Shown: positions 47,392-57,359, counted from the stretch's first letter. The stretch: DNA of 61,944 nucleotides from Rubellimicrobium sp. (GCA_019454835.1 JACFNP010000016.1:1-61944); one strand, 5' to 3'. Notes: generated by a model from the sequence alone, not told the origin. Program-made: numbers and translations.

Positions 47392-48660
47392 TCACTTTCC
47401 GATGCAGAAACTGGCGAAGACGACATCCAGAACGTCCTCCACATCCACCCGCCCGACCAGCACGTCAATGGCCCGCAGCGCCCGGCGCAATTCCTCGGCG
47501 ACAACTTCCGGTGAGTCGCGCATCGACGCCCCGAGGGCGCCGTCGAAATGGCCGAGCGCGACAAGCAGCGCCTGCCGGTGCCGTTCCCGTGTCGCCAGCC
47601 CCGCTTCGGCCGCGAGACCCCCCAGCAGCGCGCCGAGCTGCGCGATCAGACCGTCGATCCCGGCGCCGGTCAACCCCGAGACCCCGCCGAAGCGGCCGTC
47701 GTCGTCCTTCGCGCGCAGGACGATGTCACGCGGCCCCGCAACGGCGGCGTCACCGGCCTCGACCAGATGCACCCGCAGGTCCGCCCGTTCGGCGCGGGCG
47801 CGGGCGCGGGCGATTCCCAGCCGCTCGACCGTATCGCCGCCGTCCCGGATGCCCGCCGTGTCGAGAATCGTCACCGGCAGCCCACCAAGGTCCATCCGCA
47901 CCTCGATCACGTCGCGCGTCGTCCCGGCGATGTCCGAGACGATGGCCGCCTCGCGCCCGGCAAGCCGGTTGAGCAGGGTGCTCTTGCCGACATTGGGCGC
48001 TCCGATGATCGCCACCTCGAACCCGGCGCGCAACCGCTCGGCCATGGCGGTTCCCGCGGCCATGCGCGCCATCTCGGCGATCAGCGGGGTCAGCAGCGCC
48101 GCCACTTCCGTCGCGAGCCCGTCAGGCAGGTCTTCATCCGAAAAGTCGATGGTCGCCTCGACCAGCGCCAGCGCCCGGACCATGTCCGCCCGCCAGCGCG
48201 CCGCGATCTCGCCCAGCTCGCCCGACATCACCCGCATCGCCTGGCGCCGCTGCGCCTCGGTCTCGGCGGCGAGAAGATCGGCCAGCCCCTCGACCTGCGC
48301 GAGATCGAGCCGCCCGTTCTCCAGCGCGCGGCGCGTGAATTCCCCGGCCTCGGCGCCGCGCAGGCCGGGCATGGCGCCCAGCTCGTGCTCCAGCGCGGCC
48401 ACGACCGCAGCCGAGCCGTGCACATGCAGCTCGACCACCTCTTCCCCGGTAAAGCTGCGCCCTGCGGCAAAGGTCAGGACCAGCGCCTCGTCGATCACCT
48501 CGCCGCCTGCGCCCTTCAGCCGGCGCAGGCTGCGTCCAGCTTCGGGCAAGGGTCCGGCCAGGCGCCCGGCAGCGGCGCGCGCCTGCGGTCCCGACAGCCG
48601 CAGCACGGCAATCCCGGCGCGCCCCGGAGCGGTGGCGCGCGCAAAGATCGTGTCCGTCAT
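47392..48660 (-). CDS. mnmE: tRNA modification GTPase MnmE
   Basis: A 422-residue GTPase, partner of MnmG. The N-terminal [20 protein letters not shown] and the G domain with [19 protein letters not shown] (G1), [13 protein letters not shown] (G2) and [14 protein letters not shown] (G3) are clear. The C-terminal CIGK box that orients the formyl-folate site is intact. ATG 48660; rho ends 21 bases upstream on the same strand. Confidence 0.97.
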   Translation of the reverse strand: MTDTIFARATAPGRAGIAVLRLSGPQARAAAGRLAGPLPEAGRSLRRLKGAGGEVIDEALVLTFAAGRSFTGEEVVELHVHGSAAVVAALEHELGAMPGLRGAEAGEFTRRALENGRLDLAQVEGLADLLAAETEAQRRQAMRVMSGELGEIAARWRADMVRALALVEATIDFSDEDLPDGLATEVAALLTPLIAEMARMAAGTAMAERLRAGFEVAIIGAPNVGKSTLLNRLAGREAAIVSDIAGTTRDVIEVRMDLGGLPVTILDTAGIRDGGDTVERLGIARARARAERADLRVHLVEAGDAAVAGPRDIVLRAKDDDGRFGGVSGLTGAGIDGLIAQLGALLGGLAAEAGLATRERHRQALLVALGHFDGALGASMRDSPEVVAEELRRALRAIDVLVGRVDVEDVLDVVFASFCIGK

Positions 48661-48681
48661 TTCACCCCCGCGCGAACCGGC

Positions 48682-49956
48682 TCAGGCGTTCATCGAATCG
48701 AAGAACTCGGCGTTGGATTTCGTCTGCTTCAGCTTGGACAGCAGGAACTCGATGGCATCCGTCGTGCCCATCGGGTTGAGGATGCGGCGCAGCACATAGG
48801 TTTTCTGCAGGTCGGCCTTGTCGACCAGCAGGTCCTCTTTCCGCGTGCCGGATTTCAGGATGTCCATCGCCGGGAACACGCGCTTGTCAGCCACCTTGCG
48901 GTCGAGCACGATCTCGCTGTTGCCGGTGCCCTTGAATTCCTCGAAAATCACCTCGTCCATGCGGCTGCCGGTGTCGATCAGCGCGGTGGCGATGATGGTC
49001 AGGCTGCCGCCTTCCTCAATGTTGCGCGCCGCACCGAAGAACCGTTTGGGCCGCTGCAGCGCATTGGCGTCGACCCCGCCGGTCAGCACCTTGCCCGAAG
49101 ACGGCACCACCGTGTTGAAGGCGCGGCCCAGCCGGGTGATCGAATCGAGCAGGATCACCACGTCGCGCTTCTGCTCGACCAGCCGCTTGGCCTTCTCGAT
49201 CACCATTTCGGCCACGGCGACGTGGCGCGTGGCCGGTTCGTCGAAGGTCGAGGAAATCACCTCGCCCTTCACCGAACGCTGCATGTCGGTCACTTCCTCG
49301 GGGCGTTCGTCGATCAGCAGCACGATCAGGAACACTTCGGGGTGGTTGCGCTCGATGGAATGGGCGATGTTCTGCAGCAGCACGGTCTTGCCGGTGCGGG
49401 GCGGCGCGACGATCAGGCCGCGCTGGCCCTTGCCGATCGGCGCCACCAGGTCGATGACCCGCGCCGAGCGGTCCTTGGTCGCGGGTTCGGATTCGATCTC
49501 CATCTTCAGGCGCTGGTCGGGATAAAGCGGCGTGAGGTTGTCGAAGGCGACCTTGTGGCGGGCCTTTTCCGGCGCGTCGAAATTGATCTGGTCGACCGAG
49601 ACCAGCGCGAAGTAGCGCTCGTTTTCGCCGGGCTCCTCGATCACGCCCTCGACCGTGTCGCCGGTGCGCAGCGAATGGCGGCGGATCATCTCGGGGCTGA
49701 CATAGATGTCGTCCGGCCCCGGCAGATAGTTCGCCTCGGGCGAGCGCAGAAAGCCGAACCCGTCCTGCAGCACTTCCAGCACGCCGTCGCCGCCGATCAC
49801 CCAGCCTTCCTCGGCGCGTTCCTTGAGGATGGCGAACATCATGTCGCCCTTGCGCATCGTCGAGGCGTTCTCGATCTCGAGCTCGTCGGCCATGGCCAGA
49901 AGATCCTTCGGGCTCTGCGCCTTGAGATTGGCCAGGTTCAGGCGGTTGTCTGACAT
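48682..49956 (-). CDS. rho: Transcription termination factor Rho
   Basis: A 424-residue hexameric RNA helicase. The N-terminal RNA-binding part has [20 protein letters not shown] and [12 protein letters not shown]. The ATPase part has [20 protein letters not shown] (Walker A), [20 protein letters not shown] and [17 protein letters not shown] (Walker B). ATG 49956 (MSDNRLNL) is chosen over an upstream ATG at 49977. A promoter with a leader of roughly 100 bases lies upstream, as expected for the autoregulated rho gene. Confidence 0.97.
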   Translation of the reverse strand: MSDNRLNLANLKAQSPKDLLAMADELEIENASTMRKGDMMFAILKERAEEGWVIGGDGVLEVLQDGFGFLRSPEANYLPGPDDIYVSPEMIRRHSLRTGDTVEGVIEEPGENERYFALVSVDQINFDAPEKARHKVAFDNLTPLYPDQRLKMEIESEPATKDRSARVIDLVAPIGKGQRGLIVAPPRTGKTVLLQNIAHSIERNHPEVFLIVLLIDERPEEVTDMQRSVKGEVISSTFDEPATRHVAVAEMVIEKAKRLVEQKRDVVILLDSITRLGRAFNTVVPSSGKVLTGGVDANALQRPKRFFGAARNIEEGGSLTIIATALIDTGSRMDEVIFEEFKGTGNSEIVLDRKVADKRVFPAMDILKSGTRKEDLLVDKADLQKTYVLRRILNPMGTTDAIEFLLSKLKQTKSNAEFFDSMNA

Positions 49957-50059
49957 GATCTGTCCTGTCGGATGCACATGCGGCCCCTGCCGGGGATCGC
50001 GTCATGTGGTGCGGGTCTGGGTCTGTTGCTGGGCGCCGCCCCGGACGGGGCGCGGCAGC

Positions 50060-50088
50060 CATCTAGGGCCGGTCGCCCGGAAAGTCAA
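50060..50088 (-). promoter_or_regulatory. Probable sigma-70-type promoter of rho
   Basis: On the minus strand, TTGACT (50083-50088) and TAGATG (50060-50065) are separated by exactly 17 bases. The predicted start leaves a leader of about 95 bases before the rho ATG. Confidence 0.6.
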
Positions 50089-50163
50089 CTCGGAACGGCC
50101 GGGCGACGGCAATCGGGCGAACCGCCCTGCACAGGCCCGCACGTCACCACCGCCCGCCACACC

Positions 50164-50252
50164 CGTCATTGCGAGGCGAAGCCGAAGCAACCCCGATGTT
50201 ATGCGAGATGGATCGGGGTTGCTTCGTCGGCTGCGCCACCTCGCGGGTGACG
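50164..50252. repeat. Palindromic repeat copy between rho and hemJ
   Basis: Core from CGTCATTGCGAGGCGAAGCC to CCACCTCGCGGGTGACG, with the same CGGGTGACG end as the copy at 37752. The outer left arm CAATCGGGCG (50110-50119) is present; the right arm is only a partial GTTCGCCCG at 50262. It sits between the rho promoter and the hemJ stop. Confidence 0.88.
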
Positions 50253-50271
50253 AAAGATACTGTTCGCCCGT

Positions 50272-50727
50272 TTACCATGGCCGGGCGATCACCATGAAGA
50301 CGATGACCAGCATCAGCACCGTCGGCACCTCGTTGACCATCCGGTAGACCCGTCCCGCATGGCGGTTTTCCCCGCGTGCGAACCGCTTCTGCGCGCCTGC
50401 CAGCCAGAAATGCACGAGCGTCATGCCGATGACCCCCGCCGCCTTCATCCAGGGCCACACCATCTGCCAGTCCACCACGCCGGGCGTCGCCACCAGCATG
50501 AGTCCGAAAATCCAGGTCGCCAGCATTGCCGGAGTCATGATCGCGCGCAACAGCCGCCGTTCCATCACCCGGAAGGTGCCGTCCAGCGCCGACCCCGGCG
50601 TGCCGCGTTCGGCGTGATAGACGAACAGTCGCGGCAGATAGAACAGCCCGGCCATCCAGGCGATGACCGAGACGACATGCAGCGCCTTCACCCAGAGATA
50701 GCTCGCGGACAGAAATGCAAGGATCAT
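50272..50727 (-). CDS. hemJ: Protoporphyrinogen IX oxidase HemJ
   Basis: A 151-residue membrane protein with four helices. SYLWVKALHVVSVIAWMAGLF carries the conserved His, followed by YLPRLFVYH, and the third segment WPWMKAAGVIGMTLVHFWLA carries the conserved Lys and His. HemJ oxidises protoporphyrinogen IX late in heme synthesis. ATG 50727 gives the family-typical N-terminus; a longer reading up to 50859 runs into non-coding sequence. It sits one gene upstream of rho, the side on which the origin often lies in alphaproteobacteria. Confidence 0.9.
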   Translation of the reverse strand: MILAFLSASYLWVKALHVVSVIAWMAGLFYLPRLFVYHAERGTPGSALDGTFRVMERRLLRAIMTPAMLATWIFGLMLVATPGVVDWQMVWPWMKAAGVIGMTLVHFWLAGAQKRFARGENRHAGRVYRMVNEVPTVLMLVIVFMVIARPW

Positions 50728-50732
50728 CCCGG

Positions 50733-51100
50733 TCGGTTCCTTTTTCCAATCCTGAAAGAAGATAAGAGAAATGATGATGCAGGGCCTGCGGATAACCCGC
50801 CGACTCGGCGTCGTCCACAGGACAATCCCCGTGCCCTGTCGGCCCGACCGGCAACACAACCCAGGCGGTTACGATACAACATGCTGAAATCATGTCGATT
50901 TCAGGAAGAACACGCCGCCTTCAACCACTTGACATTTCCGATCTCACGACTTGCCCACAGCCACCCCGAATACCCTGTCCCCTGTGGAGCATTCTCGCGT
51001 AACCCCGACGTTGCGCGCAGGGTGATGCCTTGCGATCCGGCGGACCCGGCTTGCCGGGGCTTCCGTCTCCATCCGGTCCCCCGTCTTGCCCACAGGTTCA
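50733..51100. other. Candidate chromosomal replication origin region
   Basis: A non-coding region upstream of hemJ. It starts with an AT-rich stretch (50736-50778) and holds five 9-mers close to the DnaA box TTATCCACA: TGCGGATAA (50787-50795, 8 of 9 on the reverse strand), TCGTCCACA (50811-50819), TTGCCCACA (50951-50959 and 51086-51094) and TGTGGAGCA (50983-50991), each 7 of 9. A perfect 8-bp inverted repeat, CTGAAATC-N5-GATTTCAG, lies at 50884-50904. The nearby parS sites and the hemJ-rho-mnmE-mnmG-rsmG-parAB order suit an origin. Weak boxes are common by chance in GC-rich DNA, so this is inference. Confidence 0.4.
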
Positions 51101-51165
51101 TCCCCCGGCGCGCCGGGGCCGACATGCGGACTCCCGCTGTCAGAAACAGGGCAATCAGCAAATTC

Positions 51166-51254
51166 CGTCATTGCGAGGAGGCAAAGCCGACGAAGCAACC
51201 CCGAGGGCATCGCACGAGCGGTCGAGGTTGCTTCGGCTTCGCCTCGTAATGACG
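51166..51254. repeat. Palindromic repeat copy upstream of the LacI-type regulator
   Basis: Core from CGTCATTGCGAGGAGGCAAAG to GCCTCGTAATGACG. Degenerate outer arms are GGCAATCAGC just before it and CCCGATTGCC near 51302. The last 90 bases before the regulator gene show no clear operator. Confidence 0.85.
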
Positions 51255-51395
51255 AGATTTGCGCGCGGCGACGCCATACCAACCCGCGCAGCCGCAGTTC
51301 CCCCGATTGCCCCGCCACGCCCGCAACACGGGCTTTGCGTTCTGCGGCTCACCTGCTAGTCATTTCCCACCACCATTCCGGGAAAGGCTCTGCCC

Positions 51396-52427
51396 GTGGC
51401 CGCTCCGCCTCGCCGCCCGTTGACCCTGCGCGATGTTGCCGAGGCCGCCGGGGTCTCGGAGATGACTGCCAGCCGCGTGCTGCGCGGCAAGGGCGACGTG
51501 AGCGAGGCGACCCGCGCGCGCGTCCTCGATGCCGCGCGCGCCGTCGGCTACGTGCCCAACAAGATCGCGGGTGCGCTGGCCTCGAGCCGGGTCAATCTGG
51601 TGGCGGTCGTGATTCCCAGTCTCGGCAACCTGGTCTTTCCCGAAGTCCTCTCGGGCATCTCGCGGACGCTGGCGGATACCGGGCTGCAACCCGTGGTCGG
51701 TGTCACCGACTATCTGCCCGAAAAGGAAGAGCAGGTTCTCTTCGAGATGCTGTCCTGGCGGCCCTCGGGGGTGATCGTCGCGGGTCTCGAACATTCCGAG
51801 GCCGCGCGCGCCATGCTTGCGCGTGCCGGGATCCCGGTCGTCGAGATCATGGATACCGACGGCGAACCCATCGACGCCTGCGTCGGCATCAGCCACCGCC
51901 GCGCCGGGCGCGAGATGGCGGCGGCGATCCTTGCCGCCGGATACCGCCGCATCGGGTTTCTCGGCACCAAGATGCCGCTCGACCACCGTGCCCGCAAGCG
52001 TTTCGAGGGTTTCACGCGCACGCTTGCCAAGGCCGGAGTCGAGATTTCCGACCGGGAATTCTATTCGGGCGGCTCGGCGCTGCTCAAGGGCCGCGAGATG
52101 ACCGAAGTGATTCTCGCGCGGCGCCCCGATCTGGATTTCCTCTATTATTCCAACGACATGATCGGCGCGGGCGGGCTTCTTCACCTGCTGTCGAAAGGCG
52201 CGCGGATTCCCGAAGGCATCGGGCTTGCAGGCTTCAACGGGATCGAGCTGCTCGACGGCTTGCCGATGCAGCTTGCAACCATGGATGCCTGCCGCCGCGA
52301 GATCGGCGAACAGGCGGCGGCCATCATCGCCGCCCGCCATGCCGCGCCGGATACCGGCGGCGGCGAGCGCGTCGAACTGATGCCGACGCTGCAATACGGC
52401 GACACCCTGCGCCGCCGCCCGCTCTGA
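51396..52427 (+). CDS. LacI-family transcriptional regulator (gluconate-type)
   Basis: A 343-residue repressor. The helix-turn-helix and hinge helix are LTLRDVAEAAGVSEMTASRV and YVPNKIAGALASSR; a periplasmic-binding-like sensor domain follows (VNLVAVVIPSLGNLVFPEVL, AGFNGIELLDGLP). It resembles the gluconate-utilisation repressors of this family, so a sugar acid may be the inducer. GTG 51396 is preceded by GGAAAGG. It lies 97 bp before the ROK regulator and probably controls the transport locus that follows. Confidence 0.9.
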   Translation: MAAPPRRPLTLRDVAEAAGVSEMTASRVLRGKGDVSEATRARVLDAARAVGYVPNKIAGALASSRVNLVAVVIPSLGNLVFPEVLSGISRTLADTGLQPVVGVTDYLPEKEEQVLFEMLSWRPSGVIVAGLEHSEAARAMLARAGIPVVEIMDTDGEPIDACVGISHRRAGREMAAAILAAGYRRIGFLGTKMPLDHRARKRFEGFTRTLAKAGVEISDREFYSGGSALLKGREMTEVILARRPDLDFLYYSNDMIGAGGLLHLLSKGARIPEGIGLAGFNGIELLDGLPMQLATMDACRREIGEQAAAIIAARHAAPDTGGGERVELMPTLQYGDTLRRRPL

Positions 52428-52448
52428 CCGGGCGGGTCCGGCAACATG

Positions 52449-52502
52449 GTTAACAAGTATTATTAAAACCGTTTGACAAATTTGCCTGCACGACCCTAGC
52501 CT
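52449..52502 (+). promoter_or_regulatory. Promoter and possible operator of the ROK-ABC operon
   Basis: TTGACA (52473-52478) and TAGCCT (52497-52502) are 18 bases apart, placing a start about 20 bases before the ROK gene. Just upstream, GGTTAACAAGTATTATTAA ends in AACC, giving GGTT/AACC ends around an AT-rich core (52449-52471) that could be an operator for either regulator. Confidence 0.5.
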
Positions 52503-52524
52503 GCCCGGACGGGAGGAGCGGCAC

Positions 52525-53679
52525 ATGGGCCTGCGTGGCACGAATCAGGGTTTGTCGCGCTATCACAACCGGCGCATCGTGCTCGGATATATCCGCGAGC
52601 ACGGCCCGGCGGCGCGTGGTGATATCGCCCGCGACGTGCGCCTCACCGTGCAGACCGTCTCGTCCATCGTCCGCGAACTTGAAGAATCGGGCTACCTCCG
52701 TCTCCGGCGCGAACAGCCGCGCGGGCGCGGGGCACCGGCCCAGATGCTGCATCTCAACCCCGATGCTGCCCATGCCATCGGCATCGGCGTCTCGCCGCTG
52801 GGCGTGAGCGCGGCGCTGGTCAACCTTGCGGGCGACATCACGGCCCACGCCAGCCGCCCGCTGGCCGGTCCCGACCCCGAGGACGGATTCCGCCTGATCG
52901 GCGAGCTGGTCGCCACCATGCGCGCCCGGTGTCCCGAGGCGCGAATCCTTGGTGCGGGCATGGCTATACCGGGTCCGCTCGATGTCGAGGGCATGAGCTT
53001 CGTCGGCCCGGCGACCCTGGCGGGCTGGAACGGCATCCCGCTGCGGGAACGGCTTGCGGCGCTGACCGGCCTGCCCGCGTTCATCGAGATCGACACGGCA
53101 GCCGCTGCCGTCGGCCAGCACCTGCACGGCGAGGGGCGCGGCCTCGACCAGTTCTACTATCTCCATCTCGGCGCCGGGCTGGGCGGGGCGATGGTGCGGC
53201 GCGGCCAGCCGATGCGTGGTGCCTTCGGCAATGCGGGCGAGATCGGCCATGTCCCGGTGGTCCCCGACGGGAGGCCCTGCACCTGCGGCAATCGCGGCTG
53301 TCTGGAATGTTATGTGTCGCTGGACGCCTTCCGGCATCGCCCCGCCGGTCAGGACGAGGCCGGATGGGCGGCGGCGGTCGCGCCGATGTTCCATCGCGCG
53401 CTGACGATCATCGAGAACCTCTTCGACCCCGAGAGCATCATTCTCGGCGGGCTGGCGTCTCCGGCACTGCTTGGCGCGCTGGTCGCCACGACCGGGGCGC
53501 TGCCGCCCTCGGTCTCCGCGCGGCGCAACCGGCGGCTGCCCAGGGTCATCGCCGCAAGCGACACCCATTCCGTGCTGCGCGGCGCGGCGGCGCGCGCGTT
53601 GGCCGAAGTGTTGTCGCCGACCGCCGACCGTGACTATGATTACCCCGACGACCCCCTTTGCGATGGACAGGCCGCATGA
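52525..53679 (+). CDS. ROK-family transcriptional regulator (NagC/XylR type)
   Basis: A 384-residue protein with an N-terminal winged helix (ARGDIARDVRLTVQTVSSIV) and a sugar-kinase-like ROK domain. GLGGAMVRRGQPMRGAFGNA, then GHVPVVPDG and CTCGNRGCLECY give the ROK zinc-binding signature (GH..CxCGxxGCxE). The catalytic Asp of true kinases is seen in EIDTAAAAV as a T-A variant, which suits a regulator. GGGAGGAG precedes ATG 52525. The stop overlaps the ABC ATPase start by 4 bases, so this regulator is made along with the transporter. Confidence 0.93.
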   Translation: MGLRGTNQGLSRYHNRRIVLGYIREHGPAARGDIARDVRLTVQTVSSIVRELEESGYLRLRREQPRGRGAPAQMLHLNPDAAHAIGIGVSPLGVSAALVNLAGDITAHASRPLAGPDPEDGFRLIGELVATMRARCPEARILGAGMAIPGPLDVEGMSFVGPATLAGWNGIPLRERLAALTGLPAFIEIDTAAAAVGQHLHGEGRGLDQFYYLHLGAGLGGAMVRRGQPMRGAFGNAGEIGHVPVVPDGRPCTCGNRGCLECYVSLDAFRHRPAGQDEAGWAAAVAPMFHRALTIIENLFDPESIILGGLASPALLGALVATTGALPPSVSARRNRRLPRVIAASDTHSVLRGAAARALAEVLSPTADRDYDYPDDPLCDGQAA

Positions 53680-54446
53680 CCGAGACGCTGCTGGAACTCG
53701 ACGATATCCGCATGAATTTCGGCGCCGTCCAGGCGCTGAAGGGGATATCGTTCACCGTGAAACGGGGTGAGGTGATTGCCCTTCTCGGTGACAACGGCGC
53801 GGGCAAGTCGACGCTGGTGAAGATCATTTCCGGCGGGCTGACCCAGACCTCGGGGCGCATGACCTTCGACGGCGAACCCTACGCGCCGCGCTCGCCCTCC
53901 GAGGCCAAGGCGCAGGGGATCGAGACCGTCTATCAGGACCTGTCGCTGTGCACGAATGTCGATGTGGTCGCCAATTTCTTCATGGGCCGCGAACTCACCC
54001 GCAATTTCCTGGGTCTGAAGCTGCTCGACGAACGTGCGATGGAGGAACATACCGCCCGCGCCATGCGCGAGGCGGGCACGCGGATTCCCTCGCTGCGCAC
54101 CAATGTCGAACATCTCTCGGGCGGCCAGCGTCAGGCGATCGAGCTGAACCGCTTCGTTCACTGGGGCGGCAAGCTGGTGCTGCTGGACGAACCCTTCGCT
54201 GCGCTGGGTGTCGAACAGACGCGGCGCGGCCTCGAGATGATCCGTCGCGTCGCCGCGCAGGGGATCGGCGTCATCATCATCACCCATATCATGCAGCAGG
54301 CGCTCGAGGTGGCCGACCGGATCGTGGTCATCCGCCAGGGCGTCGTTGCAGGCGACGTGCGCGCGCGCGAGACGAGTGCGGATTCCGTGATCGCCATGAT
54401 CACCGGACAGTCTGCGGCCGAAGCCGGGCAGGCCGTTGACGCTTGA
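53676..54446 (+). CDS. Sugar ABC transporter ATP-binding protein (single-domain)
   Basis: A 256-residue ATPase with Walker [20 protein letters not shown], signature [13 protein letters not shown] and Walker [13 protein letters not shown], then [19 protein letters not shown]. It has one nucleotide-binding domain, as in fructose/inositol transporters of the FrcA type, unlike the two-domain RbsA type. In this type the protein works as a homodimer with the permease at 55591. ATG 53676 overlaps the ROK stop (ATGA). Confidence 0.95.
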   Translation: MTETLLELDDIRMNFGAVQALKGISFTVKRGEVIALLGDNGAGKSTLVKIISGGLTQTSGRMTFDGEPYAPRSPSEAKAQGIETVYQDLSLCTNVDVVANFFMGRELTRNFLGLKLLDERAMEEHTARAMREAGTRIPSLRTNVEHLSGGQRQAIELNRFVHWGGKLVLLDEPFAALGVEQTRRGLEMIRRVAAQGIGVIIITHIMQQALEVADRIVVIRQGVVAGDVRARETSADSVIAMITGQSAAEAGQAVDA

Positions 54447-54480
54447 GACTACAATCCGGTTCACGAGGAGGAAGAACCCC

Positions 54481-55524
54481 ATGAGAAAGAGATTCGCCAT
54501 CGGCGCCATGGCCCTTGCCGGTGCCATGACCATCGCCCAGGCCGGCTTTGCGCAGGACAGCAAGGGCACGGTCTATTACCTTGTCCCGACGCTGCTGGAC
54601 GAATTCCAGACCGGCTCGATCACCGCGCTGGAAATGTTCCTCGGTCAGGTCGGCTACGACATGGAAACGCTGAACGCGGACAACAAGACCGACCTTCAGC
54701 AGACCCAGATGAACGACGTGATCGCGCTGCATCCCGATGCGATCATCCTTGCCGCCGTCGACTTCAACGCGCTGGCGCCCGGAGTCGAGGCCGCCCGTGA
54801 TGCCGGGATTCCGGTGGTGATCTTCGACCGCCAGATCGATTCGGTGGTCTCGGACTTCACCTCGGTCGCGGGCACCGTCGAGATCGGCCATACCGCCGCA
54901 GGCGTGGTGCAGGACCTGCTGACCGCGCGCAACGGTTCGGTGACCGGCAAGGTGTTGCAGATCCTCGGCGATCCGGGCGACCCCTACACGCTGGACATCC
55001 AGCAGGGCTTCGAGGAGGTCATGGCCGACTTCCCCGATGTCACGATCATCACCGAACCCGCGATGCAGTGGGAGGCGTCGAACGCGGGCACCATCGCGGC
55101 CAACGCCATCGTCTCGGACCCCGACATCGACATCATCTTCAGCCACGCCGCGCACCTTTCGGTTGCCGTGGTCGCGGCACTTGAAGCGGCGGGCAAGCAG
55201 CCCGGCGACATCGACGTGATGTCCTCGAACGGGGCGCCGGTCGGTCTGGACCTGATCCGTCAGGGCTGGATGCAGGCCGAGGTCGAGCAGCCGCTTTATG
55301 CGCAGGCCGCCGCCGTGGCGATGTTCATGGACAAGGTCGTGAACCACGAGGAAATCGCCGACGGCGAATATGACGTGCTGGGCCTGCCCTCGGTCGTCAC
55401 GCACGAGGCCTGGGGTGCGACGATCAAGATCCCCGGCGCCGCCATCACCGCCGACAACGTGGACAACCCAAGCTTCTGGGGCAACCTCCAGCCGCCCGAG
55501 GAACCCGTCACCTCGGTCGAGTAA
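54481..55524 (+). CDS. Sugar ABC transporter substrate-binding protein (RbsB-like)
   Basis: A 347-residue periplasmic protein. The Sec signal peptide [20 protein letters not shown] ends near AGFAQ. The mature part is a type I binding fold: [52 protein letters not shown] and [20 protein letters not shown]. The ligand is probably a sugar or polyol. AGGAGGAAG gives a strong ribosome-binding site before ATG 54481. A strong hairpin follows the stop, a usual way to keep this component in excess of the permease. Confidence 0.95.
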   Translation: MRKRFAIGAMALAGAMTIAQAGFAQDSKGTVYYLVPTLLDEFQTGSITALEMFLGQVGYDMETLNADNKTDLQQTQMNDVIALHPDAIILAAVDFNALAPGVEAARDAGIPVVIFDRQIDSVVSDFTSVAGTVEIGHTAAGVVQDLLTARNGSVTGKVLQILGDPGDPYTLDIQQGFEEVMADFPDVTIITEPAMQWEASNAGTIAANAIVSDPDIDIIFSHAAHLSVAVVAALEAAGKQPGDIDVMSSNGAPVGLDLIRQGWMQAEVEQPLYAQAAAVAMFMDKVVNHEEIADGEYDVLGLPSVVTHEAWGATIKIPGAAITADNVDNPSFWGNLQPPEEPVTSVE

Positions 55525-55532
55525 GGCCCCCG

Positions 55533-55558
55533 GCCCCCGTCCCGCGCGGGACGGGGGC
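55533..55558 (+). terminator. Intra-operon hairpin after the binding-protein gene
   Basis: GCCCCCGTCCC (55533-55543) pairs perfectly over 11 bp with GGGACGGGGGC (55548-55558), loop GCGC, followed by ACCCTTTCCCCT. It lies 9 bases after the stop and before the permease gene, so it probably stabilises the upstream mRNA or lowers read-through. Confidence 0.7.
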
Positions 55559-55590
55559 ACCCTTTCCCCTATCCAAGGACACAACCGCCG

Positions 55591-56586
55591 ATGTCGCCCG
55601 GTCAGCGCCGCACGCTCGAGTTCGTGCTCGACAACCTCGTCTGGTTCATTCTCGTCATCGTGCTGGCGATCTTCTCCGCCTTCGTGCCGAACTATTTCCA
55701 GCCGCAGATCTTCATCAACATCATCGAGCAATCGACGGTGCTCGGGGTCATGTCGATCGGTCTCGCCATCGTCATCATCGCCGGACACATGGACCTGTCG
55801 GTCGAATCGGTGGCGGCGCTGTCGGCCATGGTGACCGGCATCCTGTTCGCCAGCGCGGGGATCGGCCAGGACCTGCCGCTCAGCCCGGCGTGGCTGAAGG
55901 TGCCGGTCTCGATCATCGCCGGGCTTGCGGTCGGCGGCCTGATCGGCTGGCTGAACGGCATACTGGTGGTGAAGGTGAAGCTCGACGCCTTCATCGTCAC
56001 GCTTGCGGCCTTCATCTGGGTGCGCGGCACCGTGGTCGCGCTGTCGGGCGGGCGCTCGGCGCAAAGCCTCGCCCCGGAAATCCGCTGGTTCGCCATCCAG
56101 CGCGTCTTCGGCCTGCCGCTGTCGGCCTATATCGCCATCCTGTGCTTCGTCGTCTTTTCGGTGATGATGATGAAGACCCGCTTCGGTCGCCATCTCAAGC
56201 TGATCGGCGGCAATGAAACCGCCGCCTTCCGCGCGGGCATCAAGGTGAACCGCGTTCTCGTCACCGCCTTCATCATGTCCGGCATGATCGCCGCGCTGGC
56301 GGGCTGGCTGCTGGCGATCCGCACCTCGGGCGCCACCGCGAACCTTGGCATCGGCATGTTGTTCCAGGCCTTCGCCGCCGTCGTCATCGGCGGGGTCAGC
56401 CTGAAAGGCGGCATCGGCGGCGTGCCCGGAGTCTATGCCGGGGTTCTGCTGCTGTCGTCGATCAATACTGCGATCAACCTGCTGCACCTGCCTGCGGAAT
56501 ATACCCAGGTCATCCAGGGCCTGCTGGTGCTGGCGGCGGTGCTGCTGGATACGATGAAACATTCGATCAGGAAGAGGCTGGCATGA
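55591..56586 (+). CDS. Sugar ABC transporter permease (BPD_transp_2)
   Basis: A 331-residue inner-membrane protein with about ten helices. STVLGVMSIGLAIVIIAGHM, DLSVESVAALSAMVTG, DAFIVTLAAFIWVRGTVVAL and GIGMLFQAFAAVVIGGVSLK, followed by GGIGGVPGVYAGVLLL, are typical of the RbsC/FrcC family. It is the only permease in the locus and so acts as a homodimer. The stop overlaps the SDR gene start (ATGA). Confidence 0.95.
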   Translation: MSPGQRRTLEFVLDNLVWFILVIVLAIFSAFVPNYFQPQIFINIIEQSTVLGVMSIGLAIVIIAGHMDLSVESVAALSAMVTGILFASAGIGQDLPLSPAWLKVPVSIIAGLAVGGLIGWLNGILVVKVKLDAFIVTLAAFIWVRGTVVALSGGRSAQSLAPEIRWFAIQRVFGLPLSAYIAILCFVVFSVMMMKTRFGRHLKLIGGNETAAFRAGIKVNRVLVTAFIMSGMIAALAGWLLAIRTSGATANLGIGMLFQAFAAVVIGGVSLKGGIGGVPGVYAGVLLLSSINTAINLLHLPAEYTQVIQGLLVLAAVLLDTMKHSIRKRLA

Positions 56587-57359
56587 GCTTGCGTCTGGAA
56601 GGCAAGGTCGCCGTCGTCATCGGCGCGGCGGGGGGCATCGGCCGGGGCGTGGCCGAGCGGTTCGCCGAAGAGGGCGCCCGTGTCCTCATCGGCGACGGCA
56701 AGGAGGCCGAGGGCCGCGCCACGGCTGCCGCGATCGGCGGCGACTTCCTGCCTGTCGATGTTTCACGTTACGACGACGTGCAGGCGCTGGTCGATCTGGC
56801 GCTCGAACGCTACGGGCGGCTTGATGTCGCGGTGCAGAACGCGGGCATCTACCCCTGGCAGTTGATCGAGGATACCACGCCCGACGACTGGGACCGCGTG
56901 CTCGGCGTGAATCTCAAGGGCTGCTTCAACGTGGCCAGGGCCGCGCTGGCGCCGATGAAGGCGCAGCGCGCGGGGCGCATCCTGTTCACCTCGTCGATCA
57001 CCGGCCCGCGCGTTACCGGGCCGGGCCACGGCCATTACGCGGCCTCGAAGGCCGGAATCAACGGGCTGATCCGCGCCGCCGCGCTGGAATATTCGGCCTG
57101 GGGCATCACCGTGAACGGGGTCGAGCCGGGCAACATCCTGACCGAGGCGATCAAGGAACATCGCGGCGCCGACTACATCGCCGACATGGAGCAGTCGATC
57201 CCGCTGGGTCGTCTGGGCAGCACGCGCGACGTGGCGAATGCGTTCCTGTTCCTTGCCTCCGACGATGCCTCCTATATCACCGGCACGACGATCATCGTCG
57301 ATGGCGGCCAGATCCTGCCCGAGGGCAACGATTTCCGCATCGAGGTCAAGAACCTCTGA
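56583..57359 (+). CDS. SDR-family oxidoreductase
   Basis: A 258-residue short-chain dehydrogenase. The dinucleotide loop is VVIGAAGGIGRGVAERFAEE, with a D in VLIGDGKEAEG favouring NAD over NADP. VQNAGIYPW, the Ser of FTSSITG and the Tyr/Lys of GHYAASKAGINGL complete the active site. VDGGQILPEG closes it. It is coupled to the permease, so it very likely oxidises or reduces the imported sugar, polyol or sugar acid. It could equally be annotated as a 3-oxoacyl reductase by weak similarity. Confidence 0.92.
   Translation: MSLRLEGKVAVVIGAAGGIGRGVAERFAEEGARVLIGDGKEAEGRATAAAIGGDFLPVDVSRYDDVQALVDLALERYGRLDVAVQNAGIYPWQLIEDTTPDDWDRVLGVNLKGCFNVARAALAPMKAQRAGRILFTSSITGPRVTGPGHGHYAASKAGINGLIRAAALEYSAWGITVNGVEPGNILTEAIKEHRGADYIADMEQSIPLGRLGSTRDVANAFLFLASDDASYITGTTIIVDGGQILPEGNDFRIEVKNL

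Noticed and set aside
56758..56773. parS-like TGTTTCACGTTACGAC inside the SDR gene
   Set aside because: Only the left half and centre match the consensus; the right arm is lost, and it is far from the other sites.
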